Below are positions 22,237 through 31,780 of a stretch of DNA of 64,000 nucleotides, one piece after another. The stretch comes from Bryum argenteum (lineage: Eukaryota > Streptophyta > Bryopsida > Bryales > Bryaceae): NCBI GenBank assembly GCA_037043015.1, contig CM073322.1, positions 40,101-104,100 on the forward strand, given 5' to 3'. Under the pieces are notes generated by a model that had not been told where the DNA came from, did not search any database, and saw only the letters and a list, made by a program, of their open reading frames with translations. How positions within the stretch are numbered: the first letter of the stretch is position 1; every line of letters starts with the position of its first letter. Position numbers and translations under genes: made by a program.

Positions 22237-23744
22237 TGTCGCGACCCTAATTACTCCAACTCTTCTTTTTCTTAGTGAGCCTTACTTGGTAGCGGAATCA
22301 CGGCTCACTTAGTTGGTAGCAACCGGCCACGACTTTGCTAACACTTGCATGTGCCCCACACATACAATGTTAGCACTATTCTAAGTCAAGGTGTCCAACC
22401 CACCTTGACTCCATAACTCATTATCCGGTACTCATTACCCGGAAGTCCCACCAACACATGGGTATGCCAACCCGGAACTCCCACCTACACATGGGCATGC
22501 CACTTGGTGGCACGGGGCGGCCTTCCACACATGTCCAAGCTCCCAAGGGTGCTACTAATCACCCCCGGAGCTAACCGCCCTTATCCATTTTCCAACTTCC
22601 CACTAGTCCCCTCGCACTCTTGTTTCACCCCATTCGGGACTTTGCCGAAATCCTCCCGAATCCGCACTAGTTTTCCCGGGGACTAGTTTGGAGCGGGACT
22701 CTTTCCAACCCAATGTTGCGGGATGCTCAAGAGCATCCCACAATGCCCAAGATGTAGAAGTAAGGCTTCCTTTCCATGCCTCACCTTCTTGAGCCATTCC
22801 CGGTCACTCCCGGGAACCGGCACTACTTATCACGGGGACTAGCTTGGAGAGGGACACTTCCCAACCCCATGTTTAGAGAGGCTCCAAAGCACTCTCTACT
22901 TTCCACAAGGTGCGGGAGTGAGGCCCAATCCCAAGCCTCACCCCATGGAGTCACCCCTCTCCTCAAGGCACCATGTGCAAGTGAGGAGGAGACCACCCCT
23001 CCTCATAGTACTCTCTGAGTCTTCGGTAGGCCCCCTCTTGTGTTGAGGGGCCTTCCGTGACACACTTTTGTTTTGGAAGACCACCCGTTTTTGCCTTAGC
23101 CTCAAAAACGGGCCGTATCTTCTTCTCGGGCTAACTTGTAGCTCAGTTATCCAAATGGGACGTGCAAGCCCATTTTCGACATCTACTCTTTGAGTAGATG
23201 TCGATAGACTCCTCACTTGTCCCAATCGAAGCTTCCATGTGGGAGCTATGCTCCTCTGAACATTCGGGAGTCCCGGGAGGCAGCAGTCCCGAGTCCCGAA
23301 GTCCCGATGCTTTGGAGAGCCATATCTCCCAAAGCATTGCTTTGCTCCTCACGAACCTTAGCATTTTGGAAAGCTCTTGTCCAGAGCTTTCCAAAGACAT
23401 GCAACATGCCGCCATCCATGAAGGACGACATTTTGAGTCCCGAAAGGTAACACTCCCGAGTCCCGGAGTGTCCCGGAACGCGCTCCAACTTTGGAGAGTC
23501 ATATCTCATGACTCACAACTCCAAATTGCGCGTTCTTTGGACCCATGGATGCGTGCTCAAACAAGGTTTCCAACCATGTAAGACACGCCACCAAGTTCGT
23601 CCCGAGTACGACGCCATTGCGTGCTGTTTGCTCGGGACTCCCCTTGGTCACTTCACCTTGTCTCTTGCCAAGCCCGGGGCGTCACTCCCGGGGTCCTCTC
23701 GGCTCACCACGGTGTTCGGGCATCCTTTGGAAAGGGATGTGACA
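22237..23744 (-). repeat. 5' LTR of element C (1508 bp)
   Basis: It has the same length as the left LTR and the same hairpins. It begins TGTCGCGACC on the plus strand and is followed by the GACCC duplication. Confidence 0.93.
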
Positions 23745-23749
23745 GACCC

Positions 23750-24199
23750 TCACCTCTGCTCTTCGCCAGACACAAGCAAATAATCCTCCAGAAGGAGGAG
23801 CAAGAAGGCTGGAACATTCAACCTAATGACGAGGACGAGGCAGTAGACGAGGTCTTGGATTCAATGCACTTCGTGTTACAGTACTTCCACGAACACCCCA
23901 ATCTTGCCACACACTACACTGACGCCGAGGCAACAGGACGGTAATGTCCAGCATGCAACCGGAGTTTATGGGGTACAGTATTTGATGTTTACACCCACGC
24001 ACTAAATTTCCGGGGAGACCACGTCTTGATGCACAGGGCAGTAGCCAAGGCACTTCGGCGATTGTACAACGGCAAAGAACCTCCTCGCAGCGGTCGGCAA
24101 TTTCTCCGAGAGCAGGCAAGGCCGAACAGAAGACCCGCCCTCACACGCCGCTAACCCAGCAATTCGAGGAGGAATTGCACTCTGCAAAGGAGGGCAAAA
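23750..24199 (+). mobile_element. 3' interior of element F, second copy
   Basis: It aligns with 3728-4128 plus 5424-5487. It carries the uninterrupted site for the solo LTR (about 24,140) and ends in the purine-rich AAGGAGGGCAAAA before the LTR start TGTTACCC at 24,200. The coding-like part near 23,750-24,150 resembles that of the first copy (QYFHEHPNLATHYTD). It is a fossil. Confidence 0.6.
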
Positions 24200-24985
24200 T
24201 GTTACCCCCCACAGCACCCGTGTGTATCAAGACCAAAGACCACAGCAACCACGGAGATCGAGGCCAAGGATTAACAGCCACCACGGGGCTCGAGACCGAG
24301 GACCGCAGGCAGTTAAGGCAAAAGCCAGCGTAAAGGGATTAGGTTTTATTATAAATAGAGGATAGAATTACATAGTCGACACTTCCATGTATCGCACGAA
24401 TGCAGTAATAGTTCCACGAACGCATTGTCGCACACCTTTGTAGCCATTCGGCATTTACTCATTCAATGCAAACACGGACTCTCTTTCCTCTACTCTGCTA
24501 TGTCTACTTGTAAAACCCTTCTCTTCTATCTGAGTATCCTAACCCATGTGTGAGCCGTGGTATCGCGGATCTCCCTTGGCCGAAGGATTGTGTCTCAGTT
24601 TGTAGGGCGCAACGTGGTTGCGGAGAGCTGTCAACAAACTCCCCGTCGTGCCAAGGTTCAAGCCAATCCGTGTAACAAACACCCTGGCTGTGGAAGCAGG
24701 ACGAGGGAGCAACGCCGCGGGAGTGTAACCCTGGAGCCATTGGTAGTTTCAATATACATCCCGACCCCTCCCCGAGTTGACCTATCCACGGCCGAGCTAA
24801 TCACTCTGTGATTACGACCGAGGAGTCAGCCCGCAACCGGTCAAGAGCCGTAGCTCCTTACCTTGGCTTCCTTGGAACCGTGGTATTACCCATGAGCCCT
24901 GTTCTCTCCCAATTCCCCTGTCCTTACCTCCCTCCTCATACCTCGGGCATCTCCATACCCGTTACTCGGCTAACACGGGCTAACA
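24200..24985 (+). repeat. Right LTR of element F
   Basis: It starts TGTTACCC and ends at GGCTAACA (24975 or 24985; two taaca ends are possible). It aligns with 5488-5765 plus 9064-9572 and contains the empty site of the deleted chromovirus near 24,444 (gtagccattcggcattt). The two LTRs have diverged clearly (many substitutions), so F is older than the elements inserted in it. Confidence 0.75.
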
Positions 24986-24989
24986 TAGA

Positions 24990-25472
24990 GGAAGATAAAA
25001 ACTACTCAACCGACTAACATGTGACTAGTGTTCCTATAGACATTAACGTTGGATCTTCTAAACGCTATAGGAAGACTAATGAAGCAAGTCTATCGTACGG
25101 ATCATAATTCCTACACACACAAAGTTGACTATTCTATCCAAACATACACAACGAGATAGCAGAATTAAAGACTATGCAAGAAACTGATGAAACCTTGAAA
25201 GTGAGAATGGATTAACAAGAAATCCCTCTCACATAGTAGCGATGGGTACATATAGTCGGCTAGGTCTGACTATTCGTCAGATCCAGCAGATGACAAAAAT
25301 CAACGAACCTGACAGCAAAGTCCAGAGTCCAAAATGAGTCTAAGATTCTAACTATATCCGATAGAGAATCAACATAAAGATCCTACCGAGTATTGCATGT
25401 TCGGTCTATACATGTCGAGTATAGAGTATACACCAAATAGCCTACAGATATACTACGATTATTTGGTTAACA
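24990..25472 (-). repeat. LTR of element family E, second copy (left part uncertain)
   Basis: It aligns with the last 480 bp or so of 2138-2729, with the shared end atatactacga...ggttaaca. The left boundary is uncertain because homology fades around 24,990-25,030. The bases to the right, read on the minus strand, are purine-rich (ATTTAAATGAGGGCAA) as expected before a 3' LTR. Confidence 0.5.
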
Positions 25473-26005
25473 TTGCCCTCATTTAAAGACAAGTATACTC
25501 CTATGAACTTGTCCCTAAATCGGTGGGCAACCAGTAGGGGTCAAGCTGTAGAGCCACATGACTGGACATCGGTAAGGCAGCTCCGAGAGGTCGAAGATGT
25601 CGCAAGAGGGACTGTCCTCCGCTGGTGTTGGTTAGCCAAGCCAAGGTTGGAGAAGGTGGTGGAGCCTTCAAAGAACCGTTGTGAAGAGCCGGTAATGGAC
25701 TCCAAACTGGAGCACACTTAATCTAGGCTGTAGAACCCCGCAAGGCAAGTCGACCGTTGACATGGAGCGTTGCTCTCGGCCATTAGGATGCCTGGGCTCG
25801 ACCCTTGCTGCAGGTTGAGACGAAGTCCTACGCGCTAGTCGCATAGTGCACTCCTCTTGGTCGTCCTGAGAAAAGTAGTCTGTCAACTCGATTGTAGGGA
25901 AGTTGAGTGAGTTGGCTAGGATCAGTGGTTGAACTTGGGGCCAAGCACAGTTCGCGAGATGTGTGCTTCGACCTCCAAAGTCGAGCCAATATACCAAAGT
26001 CATAA
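25473..26005 (-). mobile_element. 3' internal fragment of element family E
   Basis: Next to the LTR the minus strand encodes a peptide with RFRDKFIG, the sort of C-terminal tail often seen just before the polypurine tract of gypsy elements. The rest has no recognisable domain and the inner end is undefined. It is a broken remnant. Confidence 0.35.
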
Positions 26006-26153
26006 CCAAAGACAACATGTGAACAAAGTGCACGTTACCAACATATGTCAAGACAACATGTAAACAAAGACAACAAGTAAACAAAGTGCACGTTACCAGC
26101 ATATGTCAAGACAACATGTAAACAAAGAGCACGTTACCAGCATATGTCAAGAC
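26006..26153. repeat. Minisatellite, about 41-bp unit, three copies
   Basis: Three units contain acaaagtgcacgttaccagc followed by atatgtcaagacaacatgta, with a short partial unit (acaaagacaacaagta) between the first two. A separate two-copy 27-bp duplication (aaatgcaagttatatttg...) lies at about 26,235-26,287. Confidence 0.8.
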
Positions 26154-27284
26154 TTTCAGGAAAACTCTAATCTCAGCACATCACATTCAACTACAAAGGT
26201 TCCACTGAAAACAGCTTCCAAGACCTAGTTCCAAAATGCAAGTTATATTTGAACAGCCCGAAATGCAAGTTATATTTGGACAGCCTGTTTGCAACGTCAG
26301 CACGTACAACGTGCTGGGTGCTCATACCGACGGTTGCCATAGTTGAGTAGCATATCTCAACTGCGAGGTGAGCCGGTGTCAATGCAAGTGGATGTTAACA
26401 AGGTCGGTTGCAGGCATGTCATTTGACTGTTGACTTTTTTAAATGCCCTTTCAGGTCTTGCGCAGAAAAAATGTGCCAATCATTAATGACTGCACTGAAG
26501 AAGCTACAGTACTCCATGTCCAAAATTCGGCCTCTTCAACCCCAACCCCAACCCCTGATCAAATCCCCATCATCGCAAAATATTTCTGGACCAAAGAATG
26601 TCACTTTTCAACTCACTCGCAAGCACTGCCATGCCAAACATCACGTCACCACTTCGACTGCACCCAAGGATGTGAGCACCGCTAAAGCTTGCGCTCTAGA
26701 GAAAGAGAAAGAGAAAACATGAAGGATTAAATGAGAATATTACATCGAGAGTCGCTCTTAGGATACCGCAGAACGAGACTTCAAGTTCCTCCTTCCTACA
26801 GCCTTCACAAAGTACACAATCTTTTAAGATACAAATGCTGAGCCACTCAAAGCCACAAAGCCTGCAAAACTCGAAGCTGTAAAATATCAAAGCTGGAGTC
26901 AGGGTGTTCGTTTCCCTCGGTAACGAGATCTAAACTAGCTGGCTTCTATATGAACAAGCCAAATTGTCTACAATACAGTATTGTTTGCCTAGCGTCGACA
27001 CCTTGTCGCGACCAGGTTGGAGTGGGACTTCATCACAGTCGATCCACGTACATTTACGTTCCCCGACACCTTCCGCGTGTTCCGGAGCTTCAGAGCTTCG
27101 GCTACCCATTCACAGCAACCTCCTGCATGATTGCCATCGCTCGCACTGTTGCACCACACGTCAATGTCGATCGATGTTAGGCGAAGTACACGATGCACAA
27201 CAGGCTTCTATACAGCTGCCGTATGGACATACTCTCAAGAACAACTGCTAGATGCCATTCAACTTTGACGAAGGGCGACGGGCA
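26154..27284. other. 3' flank of TRB, no gene seen
   Basis: There is no conserved open frame on either strand. The part closest to 27,284 is presumably the TRB 3' untranslated region. I see nothing else beyond the short duplication near 26,260. Confidence 0.5.
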
Positions 27285-30200
27285 TTATATATCTGCGCTT
27301 ACATTTCTTTGGAGGTCTGGTTGCTGCAGCAGCTGCTGCTTCGCAGCAGCTTCAAGAGCCTCAGCTTCCGCTTCGGCTGCCTCTGCTTCTCGGGCCGCGG
27401 TTTCGCAGCGAGGGCAGCGGCTTCGGCTTCAGCAACGGCCACGGCAGCTGCTCGTGCAGCCTCCTCGGCGGTCTTCGCCCTGGCCTTCGCAAGGTGCTCG
27501 ATGTCCATTTTGGGCTTCTTATACATGGAATTTTCGGGCCTCGTCTTCTTTGAGCTATCTCGAAGGTCCCACAACTCTCTGGGAAAGCGTGAGGCATGTG
27601 GCTTGTTGCTGTCATCGCTGTGAACCTCCTGCCGCCTCAGGCGGGAGCCCTTTGTACACGACCGTCACTGACTGTCACAGCATTCTCCCTCTCTCTCACT
27701 TCAGGCTCCTCCACGGCCGGGCGACGGGCTTTCATTACCGTCGTTGATCTTGTAATTCTGCCGAACCTGCTGACACGATTTAACCATAAGTGCCATTTCT
27801 GCACGTGACTTCAAGCCAGACAGAACCAGGACTCACGTATAAACACAGCCGGACACAACTGAAAACCATCCCTCAAAGGAGTCGGCCGTAGACAATCCCG
27901 GACACCAGCTCGCAGTTTAACGAGCACTCTCACAAGTCATGCGTCTACAGAGTCCCTACATCGTCCGTTAAAAGACCCGTTCGTTTCAACCTAAACACTC
28001 ATGGGCTCGCGGACTACTTGCATGCAGAAAAGGGAAACCTGCCAAGCCCGACCCATGGTTTCATGCTTGGAAGAACAGCTGACCTTTACTAACTTCCCTG
28101 AAAGAGCTAATGACTTAAGTTTGGTTGTGAGCAGCCTCCGAAAATTTGAAGGCACTGCATGCCGCTCCTGAATCAATCCAACAGTTCATTGATCAGCATT
28201 TCATTACGACTGTCTATCTGAAGAATCCTTACACTAGCAGTAAGAAAATTAGGATTGCTTTGAGACCTCCAGTCGTCACTCCATGACCTGGGCCACTCTA
28301 TTATTCTCAATCTGCTCTCCATTGACTCCGTACGACTCACAATCCCATGTTACAACGGGTTTCGGCAAGCCACGACGTCGTGGAAGACATCTCCTACTGC
28401 TGTCGTCAGCGACAAAGACGTTACCCACACGTCACTTCCACTCAGGCTGAGACCCACTCACACGTCCAGGAAGACGGGAAGCCAGCTATCAGAAACAAAA
28501 AGGGATGCTCCCGGTACGAGCCCAAGTCGACGACAACTTTCCTACGGGATGAAGAAGCATCGCGCAAGGCAATGTCGTCACTCGCAAATGCTCAAATGAC
28601 CAGAGACCGTGACTACGACATGTCCGGCTCATCGAGTCTCTCCACTGGCATACCCCATCGCAGACTCAGACCACAAGTTTTAGTGACAAAGCTCGACCCA
28701 AAGAGAGGATCCCCCCATGCCTCCGAGAACACAACGTGGTTACCAGCACATACTTCTGATGACATGAAGAATGTCCTGAACGACGAGTTCCAAAGTACAA
28801 GAACTTCCTCGCGAACTTCAGCCCAAGTTCGACCGGCGGCACACTAAAATATCATACGAACTCGACTAGAGTAGGGTGTAAACAAAGGAGAGGTCCAGTC
28901 CACGAGCAGATGCCACCTCACCTCGATGTAGCTGGCGATGGAGGCGTTGCTAGAGCCGTATGGTTCTTTTAATCCCGCCACTGCCTCGAAGACCATGTTA
29001 TCGTACCTGCCATACGAGAAAATCAGTCGTACTAGATGTCAACGGCATCGCATGCTCGACGCCATGACCACTGACAAAAATCAACGCCATAACCACTAAC
29101 AAAGAACACCCACAACCTTACAACCACATTGCGAACATACACATACAGAGACCAAGTACTACCTCGAACCAAGTGACTTGCGATCTCCGGATGTGTCCGC
29201 ACTGTCCCTTTTCACCACATACGGGTCATCTCCCGGCGGCAAAACAGCCAAAGGATTCACCGAGACTGCATCCTCCATCAAGGTCAACATCCCCTGTCCA
29301 GCAGTCGAAGCCAAGGGCTTCCTCGCCGAACCCAGACCGTTGGCACTTACACTCATGTTTCGCCATTTATCCTACAATCAAGCACAAGAAGATTGTCAAT
29401 AACCTCCTCACCGCCCAAATCTTTCACTGCTGCTGGACACTCAGTTCCATCGACGAGTGGAACTCGGCGAGGGAAACGAAAACGGCACCTCCAACTCCCG
29501 ATCCCGATAAAATCATACATCGAAAAAACAGAGCACCGAGGCCCAGTGTGCACACGCACAACAAGGACCCACGATGAATGAAGCGCAAATACACATGCGT
29601 ACAACCACTTCCACATCTATATCATCGTCGTCGATGTCCTCGTCATGGTTTCCCAAAGGCTGCTGTCTGGCTTCGAACCAGTTTTTCCTTAGAAAGAACA
29701 GAAACTACTTCCAAGAGTCACCCAGTAAGGATCCGCGAAGGTGACCGAAACCGTCCCACGGATTCTCCAATGTAGTCAACCATCCCACACGAGAGACCAG
29801 CCGTGACAGGCGCTCGACTGATGATGGCGAGTTCCGGGTTTACACTACTCAGTCGCCGGGAATTCAAGAAACAGACTCTCGCTCAAAATCCTCAAGACCT
29901 AGACGTAGAGCAACAATCTCGCCCACGACACTTCAATTGAGCGGCGCTCACCTTCCCCTGTCATTGCATTGACTCTCGAACGATTTCCCAAGCAAAGCTT
30001 CTTTCGTCGGTTCACAAACAGGGCATCCATTATAACGCTTTCAGAAATACTCAACGTGACCTCGGCTTGCGAGCGGAACCTCACAAGCCGTGTGCTGTGA
30101 CCACACTACACGCACCAGCAATTTACGGGCACGTCGATGCAATGATCTCACAACGACTACTTGACGATGCACAATCAGACGACTAGAATGACTCCAAGCG

Positions 30201-30817
30201 GCACCGGACGCAAGCTGCTCCCAGCAAGTATTGCCAGCAGAAAAAGATAAGATGCCGGAACATGCTCAAAGCTTGGCGTCGTACTGGGTCAGATGATCAC
30301 CATACCGCGAGGATCGTACGGCGGACAAGAAGCACCATGAGAAACTCATGCGCCAGTCAGTACGCAACCACTCAGGGCCCCTGTGCGACCCAGGAAAAAA
30401 CGAATTCTTCGGCCTAAGAGAAATTCTTGATGAGAAGCATAGACAGCCAGGTAGGAAGATTGAAGGGTGCCCCAGCATCCCCCACCGCAGAATTCTTCAT
30501 CTCCAGCGTAAGAGAATGTCGCGTCCCGATTTAAATGCGATTGACCGGAATAGGTTAGAGGTCCGACACCATATCAGGATCCGACCCTAAGTTGAGTTGT
30601 GGCGAAGATACGCCTGCAGAAAAAGCACGGCAGCGCGGGAGGAGGAGGGAAAAGGAAAAATGCTCACCTTAAGGTCTACGTTGGAACGAGAGGTCAGACA
30701 GGGGCCGAACTTGGAATCCTTCTGAATTGCACGCCACTTGCCAGGTCCGTACTTCTCAACGCCAGCGCGAAGGGCAGCCTCCTCTTCGGCGGTCCACTTC
30801 TGCTTAGGAGCTCCCAT
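27285..30817 (-). CDS. TRB: Telomere repeat-binding factor (Single-Myb-Histone/TRB)
   Basis: This family binds telomeric and telo-box DNA in the nucleus. The start is ATG at 30815-30817. Exon 1 (30668-30817) encodes the N-terminal Myb beginning [13 protein letters not shown] and ending SRSNVDLK. Exon 2 (29163-29371) opens with DKWRN, so splicing restores the telomere-binding VDLKDKWRN motif. Exon 3 (28922-29006) and exon 4 (28084-28167) encode a linker-histone H1/H5 fold ([36 protein letters not shown]). All junctions are GT-AG and in phase. A further exon starts at 27,766 (VRQNYKIND). The C-terminal coiled coil is at about 27.3-27.64 kb ([11 protein letters not shown]). The reading frame is lost at least once: in the coiled coil near 27,395-27,410 the family-like frame continues only after a one-base shift, and 27.64-27.75 kb is unresolved. 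This is either an assembly error or a damaged gene. Confidence 0.88.
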
Positions 30818-30834
30818 AGCTGGGTGCGACAACG

Positions 30835-30935
30835 AAACCCTAGACGAAAAGTTAACAATCGATCATGTGGCTGGGCTGGCCGGGACGGTCGGGCGCAGAG
30901 AAGGAGCACGAGCGATTTAGGGCGACGAAACCCTA
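30835..30935. promoter_or_regulatory. Telo-box cluster upstream of TRB start
   Basis: AAACCCTA occurs at 30835-30842 and 30928-30935, and TTTAGGG at 30916-30922. All lie within 120 bp upstream of the TRB start codon. Telo-boxes (AAACCCTA) are known targets of TRB proteins in plants, so autoregulation is an inference. Confidence 0.65.
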
Positions 30936-31389
30936 ATAAGGGAGCGAGCGAAAGAGAGAGGTAGAGAGCCAGAGGGGGAAACAGAGCGAGAAGCAGAAAA
31001 GTAACGAGCAGGACTTAGGGTCGACGGTCGGTGCTTGGGCCGATCATTCGCTTTCGAGTCGTACAAAAGCAGCAGGAGCATCAGCAGCGACATCCGTCAT
31101 GATTCTCTCATACTGACGCGCAGGCTCTGGCTTGCGCGGTGAGACGCTTGGCTTGGCTTCCCCCTCCCCCTTGCCCCGACGTTTTCCTCTTCTCTCTCGG
31201 AAAGAAGTTCTTGGGAGCTCCGCTGCCCCCGGGGATCCCGGCAAACTCTGTTCCTTCCATCTGTCCATCCATCTGAACCACAGCGCGTCGGATGATTGGA
31301 TCCTGGAGCCTCCTCATCCGTCACGCCCTTGCCATGCGAAGACCTGTAAAAAGAATTGCTGGGTTGTCGGAAATGCATGTCATTATATA
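30936..31389 (-). other. TRB 5' region
   Basis: GC-rich, GA-rich sequence (gagagaggtagagagcc) with no convincing ORF. It probably holds the TRB 5' untranslated region and promoter and runs up to the MITE at 31,390. Confidence 0.4.
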
Positions 31390-31778
31390 AGGTAGAATGC
31401 CCTTAAACCGTTCGGCCCCCCTGAAGCGCATGCTAGACTGCCTGTTAAACCGCCCATGGCCTGGACCTTTTTGCACCCACGGCAAAAAAGAATATTCTGA
31501 AATCTGAGGGTTCATAGTGACTTGATCTGGAATCTTTTTGCACGGTTTTTGCTACATGCGTGACCCGCCACAAAGGAGAGTCTACTGAGCGGTTTAAGGT
31601 CATGTACACTTTTGACTTCAAAAATTTGTGGTAAATTCATCTTTTGCTATTTAATTCTGGAAATTTTTGCATTCACTCTCCCTCTTGTTTCTCCATCGAA
31701 GAAAAATTACAAACAATACACACGATGTCCACAACCATGCTGAATCTCTTATTTGAGCGGTTTAAGGGCATTCTACCT
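31390..31778. mobile_element. 389-bp MITE with 24-bp terminal inverted repeats, TA duplication
   Basis: The left end AGGTAGAATGCCCTTAAACC (31390-31409) and the right end (31759-31778) are perfect inverted copies; the repeat runs to 24 bp with one mismatch. TA flanks both ends (31388-31389, 31779-31780), as in Tc1/mariner-type MITEs. Partial inner copies of the same motif lie at about 31,443 (gttaaaccgccc) and 31,586 (gagcggtttaaggtcat). There is no coding capacity. It lies about 570 bp upstream of the TRB start codon. Confidence 0.85.
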
Positions 31779-31780
31779 TA

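Larger units (their letters stand above)
16023..23744 (-). mobile_element. Large Ty3/gypsy element C (7.7 kb) with 1508-bp LTRs
   Basis: Outer ends are TGTCGCG... and ...TGTGACA, with a GACCC duplication at 16018-16022 and 23745-23749. LTRs are 16023-17530 and 22237-23744. On the minus strand the primer-binding site TGGTATCAGAGC (22223-22234) matches the usual plant initiator-Met tRNA site, two bases from the LTR. The polypurine tract is the minus strand of about 17531-17546. Gag-like sequence lies at about 21.1-22.1 kb, protease/RT remnants at about 19.9-21.0 kb, integrase zinc-binding and core remnants at about 19.0-19.8 kb, and its C-terminal part at about 18.6-18.8 kb. The coding part is badly decayed with many breaks, although the LTR pair is nearly identical. 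Confidence 0.93.

Noticed and set aside
27193-27747. 184-residue Ser/Ala/Arg-rich plus-strand ORF
   Set aside because: It is the antisense shadow of the Ala/Glu-rich coiled-coil exon of TRB.
28347-28847. 166-residue plus-strand ORF
   Set aside because: It lies antisense inside intron 3 of TRB, has no recognisable motif and a composition typical of chance frames.
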